Assembly: GCA_028825045.1 (NCBI GenBank)
Contig: JAPKAY010000042.1
Span: forward strand, 1 to 33,864
Length of the DNA: 33,864 nt
Origin: Halioglobus sp.
GTDB taxonomy: Bacteria; Pseudomonadota; Gammaproteobacteria; Pseudomonadales; Halieaceae
Reading direction: 5' to 3'
The position numbers and the translations under genes are program-made. Shown in pieces: positions 23,916 to 32,023 of this stretch; the stretch's first letter is position 1; each line of letters opens with the position of its first letter. The notes beneath the pieces are model-generated. The model was given only the letters and a program-made list of their open reading frames with translations, was not told where the DNA came from and did not search any database.

Positions 23916-24959
23916 ATGAGCCGCTATACTATTTTTTTGCTGCTGACTCTGTTGTCAGTCAGTCTTTTACATGCCGAGTCAGAGACGCTATTCAGTGGGG
24001 CGCCACGCAGCGACGATGGGCGCTTTACCAACCCGGCAGGTGATCTAACCCACGGCACTCTCAGTGTCCGCTTTCCTTTCATACTGCGTCGCATGGGAAC
24101 CTATTTTCGCGCCGGCGATGGCGCGCCTCTGCGGGTAGCTAATGACGGGGCCTTTCTGCGGGAAAACACTCGCCACAGCAAACCGACAGTGACCTGGGTC
24201 GGGCATGCCACATTATTAGTCCAGTTCGAACATGTCACGTTCCTGACGGACCCTACTTGGTCAAATCGCCCCAGCCCTGTAGCGGGAATAGGTCCTAAAC
24301 GGTTTGTCGAGCCCGGACTTGCGATCAAGGATCTGCCGCCGATTGATTTCGTATTGATTTCCCATAATCACTACGACCACCTGGATCTACCAACATTGCG
24401 GTCACTTGCTAAACGCAATGCAGATACCGTATTTTTTATTCCCCTAGGCAATGGTGATCTCCTGCGCAGGCAAGGCATCACTCACGTACAGGAGCTCGAC
24501 TGGGGGCAGACGGCTACCTACAAGGGAGTTACCATCCACTGCCTACCTTCCCAGCATTGGAGTAAACGCAGCCTGACGGATGACCGCAGGGCACTGTGGT
24601 CATCCTGGGCAGTTACCGGCGACGAGCGACGTTTCTACTTCGCTGGGGATACTGGCTATTTCACCGGCTTTGAGGAAATTGGACAAAAGCTTGGGCCATT
24701 TGATCTCGCTGCGGTTCCCATAGGCGCCTACGAACCACGGGCCATGATGCGCCAGTCGCACATGAACCCTGAAGAGGCAGTTCGGGCCGCTCAGGATTTA
24801 CGTGCTAAAACGGCGCTCGCCATCCATTTTGGCACCTTCGATCTCTCCGACGAGCCTCTGGCGGAACCGCCGCAACGTTTCAGGGATGCGGCCGCGGATA
24901 CTGAGTTTGGCGACACTCGCGCTTGGGTGTTAAACATTGGGGAGACTCGCGAGTTCTGA
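23916..24959 (+). CDS. Exported metallo-beta-lactamase-fold hydrolase (NAPE-PLD/UlaG-like)
   Basis: A 347-residue protein with a signal peptide (MSRYTIFLLLTLLSVSLLHA, cut near Ala20), so probably periplasmic. The zinc motif HNHYDH at 150-155 sits in PIDFVLISHNHYDHLDLPTL; other family parts are VTWVGHATLLVQFEHVTFLT, DPTWSNRPSP, the second Asp ligand FYFAGDTGYF and the last His in ALAIHFGTFDLSDEP. The DPTWSNRPSP and GP(K)RF segments resemble the N-acyl phosphatidylethanolamine phospholipase D-like branch. Many such proteins are outer-membrane or periplasmic phosphodiesterases; the substrate is unproven. It stands alone in its own transcript. Confidence 0.88.
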   Translation: MSRYTIFLLLTLLSVSLLHAESETLFSGAPRSDDGRFTNPAGDLTHGTLSVRFPFILRRMGTYFRAGDGAPLRVANDGAFLRENTRHSKPTVTWVGHATLLVQFEHVTFLTDPTWSNRPSPVAGIGPKRFVEPGLAIKDLPPIDFVLISHNHYDHLDLPTLRSLAKRNADTVFFIPLGNGDLLRRQGITHVQELDWGQTATYKGVTIHCLPSQHWSKRSLTDDRRALWSSWAVTGDERRFYFAGDTGYFTGFEEIGQKLGPFDLAAVPIGAYEPRAMMRQSHMNPEEAVRAAQDLRAKTALAIHFGTFDLSDEPLAEPPQRFRDAAADTEFGDTRAWVLNIGETREF

Positions 24960-25022
24960 GTCATTACGCCGCTATTGGCAAATTAACTTTTTGAGAGCAG
25001 AGGAAGCCAGACTCAGGTCCCT

Positions 25023-25183
25023 ATGGGCTACACCTTAGCTGGTGATACCCGGGAGAAAATCGGTAGCGCTTGTATATATTCATACGCTCGATCCTAGCCG
25101 GCCTTGCCCACTAACTTACCGACACCGATTCTACACATGATAGGCAGTTAAGTTGGTAATACCCTCACTATAGGTGTAGCCAT
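25023..25183. repeat. Inverted repeat pair flanking about 136 bases
   Basis: GGCTACACCT (25026-25035) recurs as its exact reverse complement AGGTGTAGCC (25172-25181), and pairing extends to 12 bases with one bulge (ATGGGCTACACCT against ATGGCTACACCT). The stretch lies between the metallo-hydrolase stop and the cti stop. It could form a long-loop structure for both convergent transcripts, or be the ends of a small decayed element; no target duplication is obvious. Confidence 0.45.
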
Positions 25184-25229
25184 GGTTTCTGTTTTATTTA
25201 GCGAGATAACCGGCCCACGGCGGCCCCTA

Positions 25230-27635
25230 TCAATACACAGAATCTAACAGGTCGTAATAAGAAAGATCGAAGACACCGGCATCCTGCTTTCGATGGGTGA
25301 AATTCCAATCGTTGAACCAATCATAGGTCGACCAGAAATTGGCTTGGTTACGCAGTACCGCGTAGCGGTCTCGGAATTCGAGAAAATCAGCCATCGATTG
25401 CACGTCGCGCAATTGCTGCACGAAAGCGGGCGCTTGCTCGACGTCCATTTCCATAAAGAGGTTAGGGAAGCCACCTACCACGTCCGGATATACGCTCATG
25501 GTATACAGGTCGGGAAGTTCCACCCCATTCTGAAAGAGAATCGTGTATTGGGTTTCATAAACACGGTTCAGCACCAGAGTATAGAGTCGCGATTCTTTCC
25601 CCTGCTTGACCTTCATGACGATCATGCTTGGCATGTAGCGCGGAAACTTGTAGTCGGTGGTCACGGTCATCGTTGAGATGGCCTCGGCCCACTCGTCGAA
25701 ATTAGACACGCCCTTCTCAAGAGGATAAGGCTTCTTCACCCAGGGATTGAGGTGGTCGATGGGGCCAGTAATCGTGGAGCCCATGTGAGCCTCAATATTG
25801 CCCACTATACCCACAAGCGGATGAGCGGGATCGTTGTTCTTAATTGGAGACGGCTGGTCTTTTGCGGCGAAGCTTGTCAGGTGAAGCCCCACATCGCCAA
25901 CCCCTTTGCTCCAGCTCTCGCGGATTTTTCCACGCATGTCTTCAGGTAGGAATAAGAGGAAATCGTCCTCAAAATCCTGGCGCAAGAAATTAAAAAAACC
26001 TACGGTCTCAAGCTTTCCGGTATCGCTTCCCCAGTATTCAAAGTGCGCCACGGTGTCGTAATAGATACGCTCAAAACCACTGAAGCCCATGACCCACTGG
26101 CTCCGCGGAATCCCGCCCTGCCGCCCGGTCATGACCCAGGTATTGCTTTCATGGCGAAGGATCGTGAGCCAGGCGTTCTTGTTTGTCTTATTCCCGTCCC
26201 AAAGTGCATCAATCGTGTAGCCGTCCGGAAAGAGCCGCTCTACTGCCTTCCCATAAGCGATGTCATAGGCTTCATTTCCAAGGGGCGAGCGATCCATTAA
26301 GGCCTCCCAATCGCCAAGTCCCAGCTGTGGGTCGAGCACCGATACATCATGATCCGGATCCATGAAATAGACCCAGAACTGATCCTTAATCGCGTATGTA
26401 GCAACCTGCCCCAGACAAACCGGGCCCGACGTAATGCCGGCTACGATGACCGCCGAATTCTCGATCAGGAAGAGGTAGCGAGACTTCGCGGGAATGGCTT
26501 GATACATGACGAACGGGTTGCCCACGTCCCAGGGCGCATCAAAGCCTTCAGCCCTGGCCCACTCCCGATCAAAAAAGACCGATTCCAAATGCGCAATATC
26601 GTCCTGCCCAAGCTGCCAGATAAAATGATTTTTCTGCACGGGTCGAGACGTCATCTTCTGAAGTCGGTAATAGAACTGATCCACACCCGCATAGGCCATC
26701 GGGTTGTCATACGGGTGGGGTGAATCAATCACTACGACTTTCGGCGTGGGTTTTCCCGCTGTGACGTCTTTGAGTGAGTTTCCGGCTGTTTTTGACCGCA
26801 CTAATTTGAAGACTTCTCCCGGACTTTCATCCAGCGCAAGAGTCGAGAGGTAGACATGATCAAAGATATACCGTGAAACCAGTTGGTGTTGGGAATCAGG
26901 CTGATTGAGGAACGCCTCCCAACGCGCGACCATCTCCGGGTTGGCCAAAGCCGAAGCTTTCGCCAGGTCCGCTTCAGTGGGCCCAGGCGAACCGGCTGAG
27001 ACCCACTCCTTAATCTGCTCTAACTGCAACTCATCCAAGGCCGGAAGCCCATAGGGCATGCCCTCGGCGGGATTGTCGGTCAGGTGCGACGCAAGGGCAT
27101 GGGATGTATTGGGACAGGAGTGCTTGTAACGTTGGGTATACGTCGACATCAATGCTTTTCGAGGGAAGCCCGGCTGATTATTCTGCTGCCCTGCGGTCAC
27201 AAGCTGTGCGATCATCGATCCCGCTAGGTTTTCGGTGGCACTGCCCCCTCGCGACACCACAGGGTAAAAACCTTCCTCGCGCCATTCCTCCGTCGTCGCG
27301 TGAACGTCCATCGTAGTTCGCGGAACATCATCAAAATGCAAAGAATAGGGGTTCGTCCCGAAGCCTCCTCGCTCGACGCCACGAAAAGAAGAAAGCTTCA
27401 CATTGCAAGGCGAACCAATGCAGCCATGACATGCGATACAGCGATTGTCAAAGAGCGGTTGAATTTCGCTGGCGTAAGTAGCCGATGCGCCGGGCGCCGG
27501 TTCCGCGATAGCCACCTTTTCAGGAGCATTCGCCCCAGCGACCGAGAGCTCATCGCTGCAGCCTAAAGCCAACGCCGAGAATATCAGCACAAAAACAATA
27601 GAGCCGAATGGCTTGAGGTACTGAGGCATCTTCAT
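25230..27635 (-). CDS. cti: Fatty acid cis/trans isomerase (Cti)
   Basis: An 801-residue Cti, a periplasmic haem protein that converts cis-unsaturated membrane fatty acids to trans in response to solvents or heat. The haem c motif CIACH (residues 66-70) lies in IQPLFDNRCIACHGCIGSPC. Further Cti-like stretches are DVPRTTMDVHATTEEWREEG, GMPYGLPALDELQLEQIKEW, NPMAYAGVDQFYYRLQKMTS and SRYLFLIENSAV. The start at 27635 follows AAGGGA and gives a signal with a lipobox-like ALALGC, so it may be a lipoprotein. The frame is open further upstream to 27743 but without a ribosome site or signal. Length is close to that of the Pseudomonas enzymes. Confidence 0.93.
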   Translation of the reverse strand: MKMPQYLKPFGSIVFVLIFSALALGCSDELSVAGANAPEKVAIAEPAPGASATYASEIQPLFDNRCIACHGCIGSPCNVKLSSFRGVERGGFGTNPYSLHFDDVPRTTMDVHATTEEWREEGFYPVVSRGGSATENLAGSMIAQLVTAGQQNNQPGFPRKALMSTYTQRYKHSCPNTSHALASHLTDNPAEGMPYGLPALDELQLEQIKEWVSAGSPGPTEADLAKASALANPEMVARWEAFLNQPDSQHQLVSRYIFDHVYLSTLALDESPGEVFKLVRSKTAGNSLKDVTAGKPTPKVVVIDSPHPYDNPMAYAGVDQFYYRLQKMTSRPVQKNHFIWQLGQDDIAHLESVFFDREWARAEGFDAPWDVGNPFVMYQAIPAKSRYLFLIENSAVIVAGITSGPVCLGQVATYAIKDQFWVYFMDPDHDVSVLDPQLGLGDWEALMDRSPLGNEAYDIAYGKAVERLFPDGYTIDALWDGNKTNKNAWLTILRHESNTWVMTGRQGGIPRSQWVMGFSGFERIYYDTVAHFEYWGSDTGKLETVGFFNFLRQDFEDDFLLFLPEDMRGKIRESWSKGVGDVGLHLTSFAAKDQPSPIKNNDPAHPLVGIVGNIEAHMGSTITGPIDHLNPWVKKPYPLEKGVSNFDEWAEAISTMTVTTDYKFPRYMPSMIVMKVKQGKESRLYTLVLNRVYETQYTILFQNGVELPDLYTMSVYPDVVGGFPNLFMEMDVEQAPAFVQQLRDVQSMADFLEFRDRYAVLRNQANFWSTYDWFNDWNFTHRKQDAGVFDLSYYDLLDSVY

Positions 27636-28203
27636 GATTCCCTTATTTAATAGGTCGCCCGTGAAACATTGTGATCGCTCTGGTTTCAGTAAAGGGCAGA
27701 GTCGAAGCCGCTTCGACTCTGCCCGCAGAAACTCTGGAATCACGTCAATAACACTATGATTCTTCCCAGTCTAGGCTCCAAAAACCGATCGGAAACGTCA
27801 ATCCTCCAAGTATAGGGATATTAAAGTGGCCGTGTCGAGCCTATTGTCTGGCCCGGCGCGGTCGGTGAAGAAGCAAGAGCATACGGTTGCGTATTCCTAG
27901 GCCGTGACGACGCTAGTGGTGATTGGTCATGCTTCATTGTCAAATTTTCCCAAGATCACGCTCTTCTAACGAGGGCTAATGAATAACGAAGCCCAGCCGT
28001 TAGTCGAGGACGGGGCCGACACTATTAATCGGTAACACCCGCGCACTTGCAACCGCATTACTCCATTGCGGCTATAGGGGCTCCGGCGACGGCTCTTACG
28101 CCTAAGACAACTTCTGTCGCCTAAAAAGCGAATTTTGAGAAAAGGAACCTTAGCGCCGGGATATGTCTGCTAGACTCATTAACCTCATTTATGGAGTCAC
28201 GTT
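27636..28203. other. Long intergenic stretch with a start-less open frame
   Basis: About 570 bases with no complete gene. A plus-strand frame at 27825-27983 reads protein-like (RVEPIVWPGAVGEEARAYG, CVFLGRDDASGDWS) between two stops but has no start codon, so it may be a gene remnant. Its end overlaps a hairpin at 27966-28003. The remainder shows nothing I can name. Confidence 0.4.
27966..28003. repeat. Two-part inverted repeat (hairpin)
   Basis: CTAACG (27966-27971) pairs with CGTTAG (27998-28003) and the inner GGGCT (27973-27977) with AGCCC (27990-27994), with a one-to-three-base internal asymmetry. The CTAAC/GTTAG ends recall integron attC sites, but at about 40 bases it is shorter than any attC I know of. 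It is more likely a transcript-end hairpin or chance. Confidence 0.45.
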
Positions 28204-28440
28204 ATGGTTGGGCGGTTGCAGACTGTGCTGAATTGGATCGGGTTTGTATGCCTGGTCTACATGATCACGTTCACCATGATATATGGGGTCGGCATGGAAG
28301 TATTCAGCATAGACATTCCACATCCTAATCGTTTTTTTGTAGACCTATTCTTCATCAAGCTCGTCCTTTACCCCATATGCCTTCTCGCTCAATACGTCAT
28401 ATGCGGGAAGGTCACGGTTCTTCCTTGGAGGCTAGGCTAG
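28204..28440 (+). CDS. Hypothetical small membrane protein
   Basis: A 78-residue frame with two to three hydrophobic segments: VLNWIGFVCLVYMITFTMIYG and FFVDLFFIKLVLYPICLLAQ, joined by a short polar stretch (FSIDIPHPNR). GGAG lies about seven bases before the ATG. The amino-acid pattern is that of a real membrane protein, but I recognise no family. It is followed, 131 bases on, by the methionine sulfoxide reductase gene in the same direction. Confidence 0.6.
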   Translation: MVGRLQTVLNWIGFVCLVYMITFTMIYGVGMEVFSIDIPHPNRFFVDLFFIKLVLYPICLLAQYVICGKVTVLPWRLG

Positions 28441-28571
28441 GCTGCTCTGAACATTCGAAGTATTGCGAATGCTTGTCGCGGCTGAGACGGTCGCATGCTG
28501 TTGTTCCACTTTAGGTTGAACTTTAAAGCACTCGGCGTTGACTAACTGTAGACTGCAACACATATTGACAC

Positions 28572-29096
28572 ATGGGAGATCGTATTTTGAACAGGAGACT
28601 CTTTTGCAACGCGCTTGTTCTCTTTGGCGCGGGCGCGACACTGCCGCTAACGGCCTGCAGCGCCGGCGGTAGCAAAAAAACATTCCCATTACAGTTGTCT
28701 GATGCCCAGTGGCACAAGTTACTGGCGGAGGATCGTTTTCAGGTATTGCGCAATGACGCAACCGAGCCTTCCGGCTCTAGCCCTCTCAACAAAGAAAAGA
28801 GCGCTGGCACCTATACATGTGCTGGCTGTAATCTTCCGCTGTTCTCGTCTGTAAACAAGTACGAAAGCCATACTGGCTGGCCCAGTTTCTGGAAACCGCT
28901 GTACGCCGACAACATTGGCGTCAAAAGGGACTTTAAGCTGATATTGCCGCGCACTGAGTACCACTGTGCCCGCTGCGGAGGTCATCAGGGGCATATTTTT
29001 GATGATGGTCCGCCGCCCACCGGAAAGCGCTATTGCAATAACGGGCTGGCATTAAAATTCGTACCAGAAGACCAGGCCCTGCCGGAGCTCGTGTAA
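28572..29096 (+). CDS. msrB: Exported peptide methionine-(R)-S-oxide reductase MsrB
   Basis: A 174-residue MsrB that reduces methionine-R-sulfoxide in proteins. Zinc ligands are Cys83/Cys86 (TCAGC) and Cys132/Cys135 (CARCGGHQGHIF), and GWPSFW and the catalytic Cys155 (RYCNN) are intact. The N-terminus NRRLFCNALVLFGAGATLPL followed by TACS looks like a Tat signal (twin Arg) with a lipobox Cys29, so the enzyme probably acts in the periplasm. ATG 28572 has no Shine-Dalgarno; a TTG at 28587, seven bases after GGAGA, would begin exactly at the NRRLF signal and may be the true start. Convergent with the thiolase fragment. Confidence 0.92.
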   Translation: MGDRILNRRLFCNALVLFGAGATLPLTACSAGGSKKTFPLQLSDAQWHKLLAEDRFQVLRNDATEPSGSSPLNKEKSAGTYTCAGCNLPLFSSVNKYESHTGWPSFWKPLYADNIGVKRDFKLILPRTEYHCARCGGHQGHIFDDGPPPTGKRYCNNGLALKFVPEDQALPELV

Positions 29097-29136
29097 ACGA
29101 AATACTAATATGCATTTCTAGTTACAGGGTCAGGCC

Positions 29137-29274
29137 TTATATTTCACAGCTCGCGGGAATGGCCGAGGCGAGCGCAGCCAGTTGCATGGAAGCGTCGGCC
29201 GTCGCTTCGCGCTGCACCACCTGACCTGAACCCACCAGTATTGTATTATCAGGTAGCGTGGCTATGTCGATCAT
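29137..29274 (-). pseudogene. N-terminal remnant of an acetyl-CoA acetyltransferase (thiolase) gene
   Basis: A 45-codon frame whose ATG overlaps the stop of the upstream LLM gene by one base (TAATG). PDNTILVGSGQVVQRE followed by SMQLAALASAI matches the N-terminus of the thiolase-superfamily acetyl-CoA acetyltransferases, which start with a strand of the form (I/V)LVG(V)GQ. The frame then ends PASCEI and a stop, some 350-450 residues too early, and the sequence beyond is the msrB gene on the other strand. So the rest of the gene has been lost by deletion or rearrangement. In related genomes I would expect an intact thiolase after the LLM gene. Confidence 0.65.
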
Positions 29275-30290
29275 TACAGGATCAGCTCAGCCATATCTCG
29301 CAACTGTTGCTTGTCGCCAGTGGCCACAAGCAGGGTGGTTATTTTGGAGTCTTCCCAGGCTTGCAGGCGATCCTTGATTCTATCTTTGGGCCCGATCAGC
29401 GCAAGCGAGTCAGCCAATTCGTCAGGAATGACCTGCGCGGCCTCATCCCGTTTACCTTCGATAAACAGCTGTTGAATTTTATCAGCCTCAGCCGCATAGC
29501 CCATGCGTGCAAACAGGTTCTTGTGAAAGTTCTCACTCTTGGCACCCATGCCGCCCACATAAAAACTTAGAAAGGTTTTTACGCCCAGCAGGCCTGCTTC
29601 AATGTCGTCCGTAATATTGACAGTCAACATTTGTGCTATCTCAAAATCGGGCCGGGCATTGACCAGAGACTTTGCATAGACACTTTCATCGTAGGGGTTA
29701 TAGAACAGCGGCAGCCAGCCGTCGGCAATCTCCGTGGCCAGCGCGATATTCTTGGGGCCTTCCGCACCCATGTAAATTGGAATTTCATTGCGCAGTGGAT
29801 GCACAATGGACTTAAGTGGTTTACCTAGCCCGGTCCCATTATCGCCATCATAGGGTAGCGGGTAGTGCGGCCCGGGGTTCGTAACCGGTGCCTCGCGCGC
29901 CATTACCTGACGGATGATATCGATGTACTCGCGGGTGCGGGCCAGCGGCTTCGGGAAGGGTTGTCCGTACCAGCCTTCAACGACCTGCGGACCGGAAACT
30001 CCCAAGCCCAGTATCAAGCGGCCATTGGACAGCATATCCAGGGTCAGGGCGTGCATAGCACAGGAGGCAGGCGTTCGCCCCGAAAGCTGCACAACGGCGG
30101 TGCCCAGCTTGATCTTCTCTGTCTGCGCGCCAATCCACGCCAGAGGGGTAAAGGCGTCATTACCCCAGGCCTCTGCTGACCATACCGAGTCGTAGCCGAG
30201 CCTCTCGGCTTCCTGCGCCATCTCCACGAAGTTCGGGTTGGGTGCCGCCCCCCAATAGCCCTGAGCCAATCCTAGTTTTAAGCCAGACAT
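29274..30290 (-). CDS. LLM-class F420-dependent oxidoreductase
   Basis: A 338-residue luciferase-like protein. Family features are EAERLGYDSVWSAEAWGNDA, KIKLGTAVVQLSGRTPA, the signature GRLILGLGVSGPQVVEGWYG, the PLARTREYIDIIRQVM helix and IPIYMGAEGPKNIALATEIA plus DGWLPLFYNP. It most resembles the F420-dependent branch of LLM proteins common in actinobacteria and in marine Proteobacteria; the cofactor is inferred. AGGGGAA six bases before the ATG fixes the start. The gene runs directly into a thiolase start codon (TAATG), which points to a lost operon partner in CoA-ester metabolism. It differs strongly from the LLM gene at 11.5-12.5 kb. Confidence 0.9.
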   Translation of the reverse strand: MSGLKLGLAQGYWGAAPNPNFVEMAQEAERLGYDSVWSAEAWGNDAFTPLAWIGAQTEKIKLGTAVVQLSGRTPASCAMHALTLDMLSNGRLILGLGVSGPQVVEGWYGQPFPKPLARTREYIDIIRQVMAREAPVTNPGPHYPLPYDGDNGTGLGKPLKSIVHPLRNEIPIYMGAEGPKNIALATEIADGWLPLFYNPYDESVYAKSLVNARPDFEIAQMLTVNITDDIEAGLLGVKTFLSFYVGGMGAKSENFHKNLFARMGYAAEADKIQQLFIEGKRDEAAQVIPDELADSLALIGPKDRIKDRLQAWEDSKITTLLVATGDKQQLRDMAELIL

Positions 30291-30778
30291 ATCGTATTCC
30301 CCTATTCTATGAATTCTTACCCGCTATGCGCGATAGTGCGCTGTAATAAAAGCATGAAGGCGTCGAGTCAGGCCTTCGCAGATAGTGTACATCTCTGCCA
30401 AGCGTGCCCTGATTTTACATCTGCGCGTATTCATCAACAAGGTACGCAAGTCGCTGGGCGAGAGTATTCGCCCGCCTGACCCGGAGCCAGCCAACATTAC
30501 GGCAACTGCCGTCCCGCGTTTTGGATCACCTGATTGTTTGCTATCTATTACACCAGCCACATTCAGCCGTGGGCTAACATGCGCATAGTATTCCTCAAAA
30601 GCAAAAGTATTGCGCCCTGCGAAGCCATTGGGTGGAACCGCAGCATTGTAGTCAGACGATGGGCAGCGCGCGACTAGACGTTTCAGGGGGGACCACAAAG
30701 CATTTATGTACAGTGACTTTGTGCTCGCTATAGGGCGAGTAATCCGGGTTGCCGGAGGACCTCACTACGACAGCGGGT
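30291..30778. other. Intergenic stretch, no gene recognised
   Basis: About 490 bases between two minus-strand genes. Overlapping frames exist on both strands (30324-30698 minus, 30385-30588 plus), but neither has a ribosome site or a family I recognise. The promoter of the LLM gene should lie in the left part. Confidence 0.4.
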
Positions 30779-32020
30779 TTAGTGCCCTCCGAATACCAGC
30801 ATTTGTACCGGCATGACCATGGCTTGAATTCGTAGGATAATGGCATGCACTACCCCCACTGTGTCCACTGCATGATAAAACAGCGCCTCGAAACCACTGA
30901 CCTCATCCGACGCCAACAAATCATGATTATTAGTGTACGCATTAGCGATACATTTACTACCGGGCATCACGCCCTCCATGCCACCCTCATAGAGCGGCTC
31001 CATCACAACGGTCAGCGTACCCGGCCGAGCGCGTTGCTGGGCGTCCAGTAGATTATCCGATGGCCGCAGTTGCCCCGCAGCCACAACCGGCTGCACGCGA
31101 ATCACCACCATCGGTATCACTTCAAAGGGGCGCGATAAACAGGCAACCTCAGCAAGCGTACCGACGTGGATGACCTGCGTTGCCAACTGGCTGAAACCTG
31201 CCGCAATCTGATATCGGCCGGACTCTGGACCTTTATCGGGAATTAAAATACCGGCTGGGCGCAAAATCGGATTGACATAGTCACCGCGCTGCAAAAAGAA
31301 TTGCGACACAGTGCCGTCGACGCCCGCGTAAACGACAGTTTTGCCCAATTCAACCTCGGCCTGCTCAAGAGCGCGTTTGGCGCTCTCAAGCTGACTTGGC
31401 AGCACCGACTCCCTCTGCGCAACAACCGAGGCGATATTGGCCTTCGCTGAGTCAACGCCACCACTGCGCGAATCGACCGTATTTTCCAGACGCTCGAGCT
31501 CAATTTTGCTCACTAACTGGGCTCCACGAGACGCAAGGTCACGCTTCTTCTTCAGCTCATTTTGCGCCTGGTCCAGCGCGCCCTGCGCCTGCCTCAGGCC
31601 ACCGCGCGCGGCCGCAAGCTGGCTTTCCGTTTGCACAAATGCGGATTCCACCTGAGCCACCTGGCTGCCCGCGGAATTAACCGCTGCAAGCTGCGAACTG
31701 TCCAGTAAACTAAACAGGGGGGCGCCCGCCTCCACTTGCTGATTGTTCTCAACATAAATTTCCTCGACACGGCCACCGCCCTCAGACAACATCGTGACGG
31801 TACGAAAATAGGGGCCCGCGTTCGAGGTAGAAGGATGGTAATAAAAAATGAGGGTAATCAGCGCGACCGTGAGTAAAATACAGGCCGAAATACCCCACCG
31901 CAGCTCGTACCAGACCGAGAAAAAGTTGATCTCTTTACCCCACCGCTTGCCCTGTCTGTAGCGCCGAAACAAATAATCAGGGAGCACTGTAACCAACGAA
32001 CAAATTAGTAATTCCAGCAT
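30779..32020 (-). CDS. HlyD-family membrane fusion (periplasmic adaptor) protein
   Basis: A 413-residue adaptor protein. It has one N-terminal membrane helix (WGISACILLTVALITLIFYY), a biotinyl-lipoyl-like half (GGGRVEEIYVENNQQVEAGAP, LFSLLDSSQL), a long coiled coil rich in Ala/Gln/Glu (about 110-215, e.g. AARGGLRQAQGALDQAQNEL), and the second lipoyl half (YAGVDGTVSQFFLQRGDYVN). Such proteins join an inner-membrane pump to an outer-membrane channel. Here no ABC, MFS or RND pump and no TolC-like gene is adjacent; the only partner is a small membrane protein 3 bases upstream. An unusual extra hydrophobic region forms the C-terminus (VGVVHAIILRIQAMVMPVQM). Substrate unknown. Confidence 0.87.
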   Translation of the reverse strand: MLELLICSLVTVLPDYLFRRYRQGKRWGKEINFFSVWYELRWGISACILLTVALITLIFYYHPSTSNAGPYFRTVTMLSEGGGRVEEIYVENNQQVEAGAPLFSLLDSSQLAAVNSAGSQVAQVESAFVQTESQLAAARGGLRQAQGALDQAQNELKKKRDLASRGAQLVSKIELERLENTVDSRSGGVDSAKANIASVVAQRESVLPSQLESAKRALEQAEVELGKTVVYAGVDGTVSQFFLQRGDYVNPILRPAGILIPDKGPESGRYQIAAGFSQLATQVIHVGTLAEVACLSRPFEVIPMVVIRVQPVVAAGQLRPSDNLLDAQQRARPGTLTVVMEPLYEGGMEGVMPGSKCIANAYTNNHDLLASDEVSGFEALFYHAVDTVGVVHAIILRIQAMVMPVQMLVFGGH

Positions 32021-32023
32021 AGT

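Noticed and set aside
27966..28003. Integron attC site
   Set aside because: The ends resemble attC core sites, but the element is only about 40 bases and no integrase or cassette array is visible.
30324..30698. 124-codon minus-strand frame between the LLM and HlyD genes
   Set aside because: No ribosome site, no domain recognised, and an overlapping frame of similar quality on the other strand.
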